DNA from: Guyanagaster necrorhizus
Taxonomy: Eukaryota > Basidiomycota > Agaricomycetes > Agaricales > Physalacriaceae
Reading direction: 5' to 3'
NCBI RefSeq assembly: GCF_019112545.1
Contig: NW_025064880.1
Coordinates: forward strand, 2,478,054 to 2,542,053
DNA length: 64,000 nucleotides
Positions 11,024-21,929 of this stretch are shown here, piece after piece. Numbering within the stretch: the stretch's first letter is position 1; the number at the start of each line of letters is the position of its first letter. The position numbers and the translations under genes were made by a program. The notes beneath the pieces are model-generated. The model saw nothing but the letters and a program-made list of their open reading frames with translations, had not been told where the DNA came from and did not search any database.

Positions 11024-14000
11024 GTGATTTCACTGAGCCAGCTAAGACTAAGAGGGTAACACCAGTAGCCATGGGATGAACTAATAGCTCCCCTGTAGGT
11101 ATAAATACATATAAATTATGTGTGCATTCAAATATACTTGCATTTTCTGCTACTTACTCCATCAATGAATTGCCAAAACCCAAAGCTCAAATGCCTGCAG
11201 GCTGAACAGGAGGAGAGACTCCCACCTGATGGCTCAAGCTATTTGACACTGAGTGAACTTAGAGGGCTATCAAAGAGGCACTGACAGAGAAAGCAGCAAA
11301 AGCAGTACTCAAGAACTGGATACACAAGACCAAAGCCAAAGAAGTGATAGATGAGATGATCAAGAGAATGAAGAAGGCTGAATGATATCAAGCCTTGGAA
11401 TGGCTCAATAAGCTCTGAGGCTTCTGATGATATATTCAACAAACTAAAACACCAGGATGAGATCTAACCACCAAAGCCCAGATCAAAACCCTGACCAACT
11501 GATCCACCCACTCTGTCACTGCCTTAATTGATAGCAGGTGCACTGAGAGCTTGATCAATTGCATCTTTGTTGATAAATATAAGCTTCTCACTTGTGCAAT
11601 GGCTGTCTCCATTCCCATATATAATGCAGATGGAACAAAGAACCAAGCTGGTTCAATTACTGAGTTCATTGAGCTGCAGCTCACTATAGAGGATCACTCT
11701 GAGTGCATTGACTTGGCTGTCACCAATCTCAGGATCAAAGAGATCTTCTTTGGCCATGACTGGTTGATCCAACATAACCTCTTGGTCAATTGGAAAACAG
11801 GATGAATCACCTTTGCCCAGTGCAAGTGCTGGAAGATTCTCTTTGAACTTTCTGATGAAGATCCAGAGGACAGGTAGAATGAGAAAATAGAGGATGGAGA
11901 AACAATCCTTGCAGTTGATTTTCAGCAAGCCCTTCACATATAGGCAGTGCATCATGCCAACAACCTAGTGGCAAAAGCCAATGCTGCTAAAGAAAAATGA
12001 ACATTTGAAGAAATAATCTCTGAGTGGGCCAGAGACTATTAAGATCTCTTTAAAAAGGAAAGTTTCAATGAGTTGCCAGAGCCTAAACTGTGGGACCATG
12101 CAATTGAGTTAATCTCCAATGCTAATGCTAACCTTGACTGCAAAACATACTCTCTTGGTAATCATGAATAAGAGGAACTGGACAAGTTCCTCAACAAAAA
12201 TCTCTTCAGTAGAAGGATCCAACCCTCAAAGTCACCTATGGCATCACCATTCTTCTTTGTAAAGAAGAAGGATAGAAAACTCTGACCTGTTCAAGATTAC
12301 TGGAAACTGGATGAGATGACAATCAAGAATCACTATCCACTTCTGCTAATCTCAGAACTTATAGACAAACTCAGGAGCACCAAATACTACACTAAACTCA
12401 ATGTTCATTAGAGCTATAACAATATGCATATCAAAGAAGGAGATGAATAGGAGGTGGCTTTCCACACCAATTAGAGACTCTTTGAACCCACTATTATATT
12501 CTTTGGACTCACCAACTCACCTGTCATGTTTCAGTGGATAGTGAACAACATATTCAAGGATCTCATCACTACTGGAAAAGTCACTATATACCTGGATGAC
12601 ATCCTCATAATGTCCAAAGAACAGTCCAAACACCAGAGGCTGATATAAAAGATCCTAGAGCTAATGAGAAAACACAAGCTATTTCTCAAAGCAGAGAAGT
12701 GTGAATTTGAGGTGCTAGAAACAGAGTATCTAGAAGTCATCATCAGTGAAGAAAGCATTTGCATAGATCTAATCAAGGTGGCAGGAGTCACTAAATAGCT
12801 AAAATCCACCAAGAAAAAGGAATTTTAATTGTTTTTAGGATTCACTAACTTCTATTGATAGTTTATCCAGGACTACAGCAAGATTGTCCACCCAATGACC
12901 CAACTAACCAGGAATGCCTCCTGAGGATGAGAACAATCTCAGCAAACAGCATTCAATGACCTCAAATGACAACTGGTTAAAGATATTATACTGGCCATAT
13001 CAACTGAGGAAGAAAAATTCTGAGTCAAAGCCAACTTGAGTGAAGGAGCTATCAGAGTAGTACTCTCTCAGGAGCAAGAAGGAAAATGGAGACCAGTAGT
13101 ATTCCTCTTGAAGGCTCTGATGATCACAAAGCAGAACTATGAGATATATGATAAGGAATTGCTCACTCTAGAAGAATGGTGACACTATCTAATTGGTGCT
13201 ATTCAAATCTTCAAAATATGGACAGATCACTAAAATCTCTGGTATTTTCAACAACCTCAAAAGCTGAACCAATGGCAAGCTCAGTGGATCACTGAGTTAA
13301 GCCAATACTAATATATCCTACACTATAAAGCAGAGACAGCCAATAAGAAGGCAAACCTCCTCAGTCAATGTGCAGACTATGACCAAGGAGAAAATAATAA
13401 TGATAGAGTCACCCTGCTCAAACCTAAACACTTCTGCACAATGATAATGCCAACAGAGGAGGAAATCCATGAGTGGATCAAGAGTCCTATGCAAGATACC
13501 AGCAGGTAGGACCAGCATGTGGCACCATCTCTCAATCATGAGAAGAGGATAAAGGAGAACAGAATAATCTATTATAATGGGCACATCTATATTCTCAGAG
13601 ACCAGAGACTATGAGGCAAGATCATTGCCACATACTATAATCACACCACAGCTGAGCATCCAGAGATTGCCAAAACTAAGGAGCTTATTCTACAGAAGTA
13701 CTGGTGGCCAAAGATGAGAAAGAACATTGAGCAATATGTCAAGGAATGTAAAACTTGCCAAGGCAGCAAATCCTCCACACAACCATGTGCTGCACCACTG
13801 CATCCAAACAAGATCTCTTCACAACCATAGACCCACTTAACAGTGGACATGATCACAGAATTACCAGAATGCAACAGTTATAATGCAATTCTCATCATCT
13901 TAGACCAATTCTCAAAAGTGATCATACTGATTGCATGCTTGATGGAACTAACATCCAAAGGATAGGCAAAGATCCTCCAAGACAAGGTATATGCTAAATA

Positions 14001-14904
14001 TGGAATGCTGTAAGTGATAATCTCAGACTGTGGACCCCAATTCATCTCAAAGTTCCTTGATAACCTATATTAACTCCTTAACATTTGCTAAAATGCATCT
14101 ACTGCCCACCACTCTCAAACTGATGGGCAAACAGAGCATGCCAATCAAGAAATCAAAAAGTACTTATGTCTTTTCATCAATTATTAGTAGGACAACTGGG
14201 TTGAATAGCTAGCCCTCACAGCTTTTCAATATAACAATTAGATTCATTCAGCTATTGGCAAGACTCTATTTTTTATAAATCATGAATGACATCTATTAAT
14301 CTCTCACACTACACATGCCTATACTATCACTCCCACTTCCTTCAACTTTGCAGCCACAATGACACATATTCACAATGAAACCAAAACAGCCCTGGAATGC
14401 ATAGCTGCTTTAATAAAATTCTAATATGATAAACATCAATGAGCAGCATGTACCTATCAAATAAACAACAAAGCCTGACTCAATACCACAAACCTGCATC
14501 TACTATACCTCAAAAAGAAACTCACTAACAAATGAATGAGCTCTTTTTCTATTCTCACCAAAGTGGGCTCTGTGGCCTACAAACACTATCTACCACCACA
14601 TTGGAAGGTCCATAATGTTTTCAATGAAACACTTCTGACTCCATTCATTGCACTGGCCTTTCTAAATCAAGAACACCCACCACCTCTCTCTCTTAATCTG
14701 ATCAATGACAAAGAACACTATAAAATCAATTAAATTTTAGATTATAAATTACAAAAGATCAAAGTATGAGAGAGAGGCATCATGACAACAGTCAATTACC
14801 TTGTCAGCTGGAAAGGTTATAGTCCAGAATCAAATCAGTGGGTAAAAAAGAAACAGATAGATGCTTCACCAGTGATACATGATTATGAATTATCTTTAAA
14901 TTAA
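11000..14904 (+). pseudogene. pol: E3 pol remnant
   Basis: All pol domains can be followed by similarity to E1 despite dozens of stops. The protease region lies near 11520-11800, where the catalytic DSG reads DSR. The RT core lies near 12170-12960 with YLDDILI intact near 12590, and RNase H near 13010-13390. The integrase finger and DDE core lie near 13620-14160 and the GPF-like region near 14540. The chromodomain (YLVSWKGY) lies near 14798-14890. Stop TAA near 14904. Confidence 0.82.
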
Positions 14905-14937
14905 GCTATCAGGATGATGGTCTTAAAGAGAGAATAA

Positions 14938-15406
14938 TATTATGATTTTTCCTTTTATCTTTTTTTTTTTCAGAATTAACCCCTATTTATGCTTAGTCAG
15001 AGCATCTGAACCAGTGCTTAGGACTGTGGGACAGGCTTAGTCAGCACAACAAGCCTAGTTAGTCATTGTCCTTCAATGCAATGGCATTGCTCAACAATGC
15101 ACAACAGCACTATTGTAGACAGTAATAATGCTTAAGGACAAAGAGCATAAAGGACATGAAAACACACAATAGATAGTCATATATTTATCTCTATGATATA
15201 CAGTATAAAGAGGCTTGCTCTCACTGGTTAAATCCCAGCTTCAAGCTAAAGTTTATTCTTCACACCACTCTATACTTAAGCTAATTCTAAGGCCTTGATG
15301 TATAATGATCAATATTCACACTAAGTGAACTCTGCCATTCCACTCAAAGTGTGAAGTGATGACAGTTTATCATATATCTATTATCACATGCAGCTTGGAT
15401 CTAACA
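14938..15406 (+). repeat. E3 3' LTR (469 bp)
   Basis: Starts TATTATGATTTTTCC (decayed TGTTACG) after the purine tract AAAGAGAGAATAA and ends GGATCTAACA. Contains CTTAGTCAGAGCATC and the R block AGCTTCAAGCTAAAG. The right flank AGAAT (15407-15411) is the expected target duplication. Confidence 0.88.
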
Positions 15407-18031
15407 AGAATGAGTGGCAGAAATTATGCAGGATATTGCCTGAAGAGTAACCCTCTTAAGCAAGAAGTATGTGATAGTAGATGATTAAGAAAGAATTAAT
15501 ATTTTATAATACTATGCTACTGAACAAGCAATTTACTTGTTCAATGAAGCTTACCTCAAAAACCTGATAGACAACCTGCTGACATATTGATTGTGATTCA
15601 AACTCCAACCTATACCAAGCATACCTTCTGTCCAACTAAAATGAGCTGTATATATGGCACCATCAATCCAATCCAATCTCTCAGTCTCACAATGACTATT
15701 TCCACATGCTGCATTAGCAATCTCTCTACACCATTTATGACCAAAGAGCCAAGAAAGCCAACTGATGGCTGGACAATCAATCACTCACCAATGGACTCAG
15801 ATCCAGTGACCAAACTAAAGAAGACCAGGATGATCCTAAAGCTAAAAAGCTTAGCTTCAAGATCATTAACAGAAGAATCAAGAAGAAGTGAGAATTAAGA
15901 GTAGAAAGCCTAATTGCTGATGACCACTCTCTACACTCTCTCCTCAGACCCCCCTGAGAATAGAACAACTAACTATTCAGTGAGTATCTGAATCTGATAG
16001 CCCCTCTTGCAGTTGATGCTGCCCTTATTCAGTGTAAACCAGAACTGATGAGAAAGCTCCATCTCTTCAAGGGACACTCTGATGATATTGACTGATTCTT
16101 CACTAACTGTGAGATATATTTTCAAGTGTATGCTGTCTACCTCACAGCTAATATGTATCAGGTCACCTCCATCATATTGTACTTCAAAGACAAGGTGAAA
16201 GACTGGTGGATAATGCAATTCATGGACCTATACTCCATCACCAGGGGGCATCATTGACTGCCATTCTGGCCAGACTTCAAAGTGGCTATATGCAACAAGT
16301 TCATTAATTCTGCAGGGCAGAATATCCACAAGGCCAAGATGAAAGAACTCTGCATGAGCAACAAGATAGCCAGTGAGTACTTTGGTGAGCTAGAAAGACT
16401 GACCAGCAGCACAGTCTACACTGGTCAAAGAAAGTCAATAGATATTGACAGACTCAAGAAGGAAGAAAAGTGCTTCAATTATAGAGAGAAAGGCCACATG
16501 TTGAAAAACTGTCTAAAGAAATAAATGTGAGAAAAGATATAGGCACAGATCACTGAGTTACAGAAAGAAGTGAATGCTATAGAAGAAAATAGCAAGAACA
16601 CAAAGATTGAGGAGATAAAAGATGAAGCCAATGAGTGAGCAATTTCACTCAGTTGGCCAAAGGACTTAATAATGTGTCTCTGAATATTGCTGGTCAGACT
16701 TATAATAGCTCTGTAGGTACAACTTATTTACATGCACATTTGAATGTACCTACTTCTATTACTCCAAACACACCAAAAGAATTGTATAAAACCAAAACTC
16801 AATCATCTACAGGCTGAACAAAGAGAGAGACTCCCAGTCAATGGCTCAAGCCATTTGACATAAAATGGACTTGGTATACCATTCATGATGCTAGAACAGA
16901 AGGGGAGGCAAAGGTAGTACTCAAGAATTGAGTACACAAGGCACAGATAGAAGAAGTAATTGATGAAATAATAGGGATCTAAAAGGCAGAAAGAAACTGG
17001 GCATTGGAATGACTGGATAAACTTCACAAACCCCAATGATATATCCAGTAGCAGAAGAAAACTGGATGGGATCTTGTCACAAAGGTCCAGATTAAGACCT
17101 TGACCAACCAAACTATACACACAATCCTGGCTCTTATTGATAGTGGCTGTACAGGAAGCTCAATCAATTATGCTTTTATTGCTAAGCATAATCTTCTAGT
17201 ATACAATGCCAATAAAACTCAAAATAAGGCTGAGTCAATCACTAAACTTATAGAGCTATGCTTAGTGATCAGAGATCATACTGAGCACATCAACCTTGCC
17301 ATTACTGACTTAGGGTCTAAGAAGATTTTCCTTGAGCATGACTGGTTGATATAATATAATCCACTCATTAATTGGAGGATAGGCTGCATCACTTTCACTT
17401 AATGCTAGTGTTGCAAAACTCTATTCATACTATCAGATGAAAATGACAATGATAGATGGAATAAGGAGATGGAGGAGGAAGAGACTATCTTTGCTATCAA
17501 TATAAAGCAGACTATCTATGTTTGAGTCATGCACCATGTGAATGACTTAGCAGTGAAAGCCAACAAAAAGAAGAAAGCTAAGACATTTGAGGAGATGATG
17601 TCTGAATGAGTGCAAGATTTTTGTGACCTCTTCAACAAAGAAAATTTTGATGAACTCTCTGACCTTAAACCCTGAGACCATATGATCAAGTTAATCTCTA
17701 ATGCCAACACCAATCTTGACTGCAAAGTGTACTCTCTGTTATCATAAACAACAGGAACTTATCCAGTGGATGCATCTGATCTTTTAAATCACTGATAGCA
17801 TCTTTATTCTTGTTTGTAAAGAAGAAAGATGGAAAATTACAGCCAGTCCAGAGTTATCAAAAACTCAATGAGATGATAATTAAGAATCAGTACCCTCTGC
17901 CACTCATTTTGGAGCTAATAGACAAACTGTAAGATGCAAGATACTATACCAAGTTGGATATCTAATGGGAGTACAACAACATTAGAATTAAGGAGGAAGA
18001 TGAATGAAAGGCAGCATTCTGAACTAACTGA
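15407..18031 (+). mobile_element. E4 piece a: gag to RT start of the outermost gypsy element
   Basis: First of four collinear pieces of one element. It holds gag from the conserved TEQAIYLFNEAYL region (near 15520), the capsid-like block near 16055-16200 (FKGHSDDID), a degenerate knuckle near 16470-16525 (second Cys lost, CFNY), the gag-pol hairpin at 16627-16657, a protease with DSGCTGSSIN near 17139-17170, and RT up to the residues before GLFE. The piece ends at ACTGA (18027-18031). Piece b begins at ACTAA (37169-37173) with the next residue of the same RT, which marks an insertion with a decayed 5-bp duplication. Confidence 0.82.
16627..16657 (+). promoter_or_regulatory. E4 gag-pol hairpin
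   Basis: GCCAA (16627-16631) pairs with TTGGC (16653-16657), and AGTG (16634-16637) with CACT (16646-16649), around the gag stop TGA. Compared with E1 the outer arm has changed on both sides, so pairing is kept. Confidence 0.5.
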
Positions 18032-18222
18032 TATAAGACTAGCAAACTCTCTGGTACAAGAAGGATGTATCTGCTCTTGCAAGTTCTTTTATAATTGCAA
18101 GAGGAAAATCCAGCAGTTCAGAGTGGATCCAATGGAATTTACCTGAAGCAAATGGCTCACTGGTAGAACAAGCTCTGGCATCTGCTCTTGAGAGTGGAAC
18201 AAGATAAAAGAGAGATAAGAGA

Positions 18223-18907
18223 GAGATAACAAAGATTGCTCCAAGCTGTCTACTTGTGTGATATCAGGCTCAACAGCTTTTAGATACACTTATGGCTTCA
18301 GCTTGTAAAAGACTAGCAGAATTTTATTCCTTAGCTTTGTACTATAAAAGTTGATCTCTATTCTATCTACAAGGCTATCCTTTAAATACTGAGATACCAA
18401 GAGTCTGTTTCTTTATCAGCTGTGGCTTCTATGAGTGCTTAGACCATCTCCTTTTTGGCCTTCATCTGACTCAAACCAGCATAGCACCACCAATTCACTC
18501 TGTAGGTCTGCTATCCATGAGTGAATCAGCTATATCTTCTATATCCAGCATCTCATCAAATAGCTTTATAAGACTATCCATGCCCAATCCATTCTTAATT
18601 GGATAAAGCAGCACTATATGCATGCTCCAGCTGATATGCATCTGCTCTTAAGTGCTAAAGTTGCTCATCAGACACAAAAGAGGAGGATGGACAGCAGAAA
18701 GCCATCTGACATTATCTTGTGGGTTGTTGATCATATGGCAGATCTCCAGGCAGATCATATCAGTGCTTCATTGCTTGAGCCATAGTGGGAGAAATGGTTT
18801 CTTGTTTTGAAAATGAGACAATGCTTACTGCTCAGCTCTCTTGATGCTCTAGTAGATCTAGAGCCAGGAAAACTGAAATTTAGTGCCTATAAAACCATAG
18901 TGCAGCA
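18223..18907 (+). repeat. X direct repeat, left copy
   Basis: Runs from GAGATAACAAAGATTGCTCC to GTGCAGCA and matches 36479-37167 at nearly every position by eye. Part of it reads as a plausible protein in one frame (LVLKMRQCLLLSSLDAL near 18800), with an in-frame TAG, so the repeat may include coding sequence rather than being a simple LTR. Confidence 0.8.
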
Positions 18908-20580
18908 CAACTGAGAGAAAGAAACATTGTGAGCATCCTCAGTCACACTCTGGCCTCAGCCAGATGGTTTCTATCAGCCTGAGAAGGCTCCAGCACATAT
19001 AAAGAGGCCTCTCACAATCTTATAATATCATTATCATGAAACATACTGTTGAAGGGAAAACAGAGCACAGAGCAGACCTCACCAACATTGAAATGTCTCT
19101 TATGTGGCTACACAAGATGACAGATGCAGGTGATAGCCAGTGGATCAATGCCTTCATGTGGGTGGTCACTATCCAGTTATGGGCAGCCATAGCATCAGCC
19201 ATGAATCTGATCCTCTCAGCCTGGTATTCCATCAAAATTACTAGGTATAGCCTCCTCTGATAGATTAAAGAGTATCTGACAATCAATATAAGTCTCTGGT
19301 TCTTGCTATCAGTATGCCTACTGAAAAGAGGAAGCAGATTTATGAAGCATATCAGGCCTATCTTAGACAGACAGATATAGTCATTTATAAGGCATATGGC
19401 ATGGATGTTCCCAATAATGCCTTAGTCAAACAAGTTGCACTTTTTCTGGATGCCAGCTGGTTGGATTGCATGACTCCCTTTATATGCAGCAAGTAGGCTA
19501 GAGTTCAGGACATGCACAACTATAGGAAGATCTGTGTCTTTGAGCAGATCTACCAGGCAGCTGCAGCAAAGCTGGAACCCAATGACATATACAGCACTGA
19601 CATACCCTCTCCATGTTCAGGCATGTAAAATTGCAGAAATTGAGAATACATGAATTGCATTTCAGTCCAGTAAGCATATAACTGAGAATAGAATAAGAGC
19701 ACACAGAAACCTAGGCATCATAAGGCTAAACTGAAGTAACAAGGAGCAGAGTGCATGGCCTAGTAGCAAACTAATACCAGAGGGGTTAGACTGCATGTGA
19801 GGTCTCAGCACTTGGCCCTAAACATACCAATACCATTACAGCAAGGCATGCTAAAGATAAAAAGAATATGATTGAAATATGATCAGCAATCCTGATTGTA
19901 TTGATCAAGAATGCACAGCCATTGATGCACTGATGAGACATGCTTTAGAACAGAGAGCTGAGATGCAAAGAAAGGTATCTGAATAACTGGGTGTTGAACA
20001 GAGAAATAATATGATGGCAATCAAGGAATAGATAGAGAGATACTACCCTCAGAGATAAGTAGCATATGTACTGCTCAGAGACTTGCATGCACACTTACAG
20101 TGCCTTAGCACACTTAACACAGCAAGAGACTCTGCATCATACTGAGGTATGACACATACTATATTAGGTGAGTTAATTAGTGCATGTCAGGCTAAAAACA
20201 GTACAATTTGTGAGCTGGAGAGAATGCTGAGACACTAGAAAAGAGAACATAACTATTGTGGCTGACTCCAGACATGAGAGATAACCCTGAGGGTCGAGAA
20301 CAGTTTACCACTGTCAGAGATGTGTCACCAGAGAAATAAGACAGTGAGCAGACCTGGCTAGGCCAGCTAGCAAGAAAACAATGTGCAGTCCTGGCCCAGA
20401 AGAGAATAAGCACAGCAACTGTGATATGCATGCAAATAATACCCACAGGATCTGGCACAGAGTCTCATGCTTTGAAGATACCATAGTAGGATTGTATTAG
20501 TAAGTACCACAGTCGAGTATTTAAATACAGTATTGTACAAGTAGAATATGAGTTTTCAACTCTCACAGTTGTGGTGTATT
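18908..20580 (+). pseudogene. X-B decayed coding region, family unknown
   Basis: Two stretches look coding once single-base stops are ignored. The first is near 19314-19610 (MPTEKRKQIYEAYQAYLRQT, then NNALVKQVALFLDASWLD and LEPNDIYSTDIPSPCSG). The second is near 19880-20300 (QECTAIDALMRHALEQRAE, then GELISACQAKNSTICELER). The stops between them are TAG, TAA or TGA at likely Gln/Arg codons. I do not recognise the protein; no RT, transposase or integrase motif is visible. The second stretch is also present, inverted, in X-A, so it belongs to a repeated sequence. Confidence 0.4.
19598..20580 (+). repeat. X inverted repeat, copy B
   Basis: Reverse complement of 9819-10789. At 20576-20580 (GTATT) it is continuous, whereas X-A is broken at the equivalent AATAC by E2. 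It therefore preserves the empty insertion site of E2. Confidence 0.8.
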
Positions 20581-21384
20581 GGGCACAGAAAGCCTTGCAC
20601 TCTAGCTCTGGGTTTGTGTTTATAACTTTGAGCAAGAGAATAGACATATTATTGAATATCCTTGAGAGAGCCACAAGAACAAAGCAAGGCATTAAAGCTT
20701 GCAAAGAACTTGAGCTCAATTTGATAAGAGGTTTTGGATCATGCTCTGATCTGAGAATAAGAGAGCAGTGTCTGAAGAGCATCATCTTGAGTTTTTGAGG
20801 TATTTGTGATGTGCAGTGCTACAGGCAGCAGAGATTCAAACCCTTTGGTCTGTTGGACAGTGTTTATTGTGTTTTGTGTCTCTGGATTACACAGGTTTGA
20901 ATCCTGTGGATCTACAATCAGTTTAGAAACTTGTGAAGAGAGATCTGTGCTCTTTAGCACTTGTGGATATGTTTGTGATTAGTTTTTGCTTAGAGTGTGA
21001 AGCTTTGAGTCATGTATTATATATGTTAGAGATTTTGAAATGATCTGAGCTATGCTTAGGACTTTTTGGAGAGTTTTGTGAGAGAGTTTTGATGTATTGT
21101 ATTGAGCTACAGTACTCTTTGCCTTGAGGCTCAGCAACACCTGTTGCCACCTCTTGTTTTAATAAAACAAAAAGCTTTGAGACTTAGAGAGACCTTAGAC
21201 TGTTGTAAGCACACTATTACTGTCTGCACACTGTGATCTCATTGAAGAAGACAATTATAATTGTTGACTACTACTTTTATTGTATTATAATCCCCTCACA
21301 AAGTAAGAGTTTTGTGTGTGTGCTGGTATGAGTGTGGTCAGTGGATAACACTCTGCTGTATCTGTTTTCACCTTGTGCACACTC
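20581..21384. other. Non-gypsy sequence between X inverted block and E5 LTR
   Basis: AT-rich, CpG-poor. A 75-codon plus-strand frame begins upstream at 20571 and ends near 20798 (LSKRIDILLNILERATRTKQ); I do not recognise it. No LTR, tRNA or domain is supported. It is probably the continuation of X. Confidence 0.4.
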
Positions 21385-21589
21385 AGATCCTCTTCATTGT
21401 TAAGCTACCTACAAAAGGGTATTGTCTGTTATTGAGCAGTTACTGTTGTGTTGAAAGACAATGACCAACTAGATGTTGTTGTGATGACTAAGCCTGTCCC
21501 ATAGTCCTAAGTGCTGGTTAAGCACTCTGACTAAGCAAAATAAGGGTCAATCCCTGAATAAAAGATAAAAATGAGGAAAAATCATAATA
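21385..21589 (-). repeat. E5 3' LTR, U3 portion only
   Basis: On the minus strand it starts TATTATGATTTTTCC after the purine tract (21590-21605, GAAGAGAGGGTAA read on minus). It continues through the family blocks GCTTAGTCAGAGTGCTTAACC and GACAATACCCTTTTGTAGG, and similarity is lost after AACAATGAAGAGG. The R and U5 parts are absent. Confidence 0.75.
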
Positions 21590-21929
21590 TTACCCTCTCT
21601 TCAAGACCATTGTCCTGATGGCTAATTTAGAGATGAGTCCATGAGTCCTGAGAGCAGATAACCTGCCCTTCTTCTTATAAGATTCATAAAGACATTGACC
21701 AATAAATTATCAGTTCAATGCCTGTTCATAGTCATAGATAGCTTTTTCAGCATTCATATATTTCTTGTTGATCCATTGATTTGATTTCAGTCCATAGCCC
21801 TTCCAGCTGACTAAATAGTCAACTGTTATCATCATTCCACTGCTGCATGCTTTGATTTTGTGGAGTTTATGACTTAGGACTTGGTTGACTTTGTAGTGCT
21901 CTTCATTGTTGACCACACTTCTGGATATT

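Larger units (their letters stand above)
10790..15406 (+). mobile_element. E3: strongly decayed gypsy element, right-hand part
   Basis: Resumes in gag just before the zinc knuckle and runs through pol to a 3' LTR. It is almost free of CpG, with many TAG, TAA and TGA stops, including CAG/CAA-to-TAG/TAA and TGG-to-TAG changes. It is therefore older or more heavily mutated than E1 and E2. X-A abuts its left edge; E4 gag resumes directly after its LTR. Confidence 0.88.
18032..21384 (+). mobile_element. X-B: unclassified repeat inserted in E4 RT
   Basis: A 3.3-kb stretch with no gypsy domains. Its left edge is the insertion point in E4. It contains a 685-bp block repeated directly at 36479-37167, a broken coding region, and the ~970-bp block repeated in inverted orientation as X-A. 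The matching ends at both E4 breakpoints (left edge 18032, right edge about 37168) suggest that an element with long direct terminal repeats inserted first and was later invaded by E5, Z and E6. The family is not recognised. It could be a non-gypsy LTR element or a composite of host sequence. Confidence 0.55.

Noticed and set aside
20870..20905. GGTTTGAATCCTGTGG resembling a tRNA T-loop / RNA polymerase III B box
   Set aside because: No A box or cloverleaf could be found around it, and a single decayed motif is expected by chance in this much sequence.
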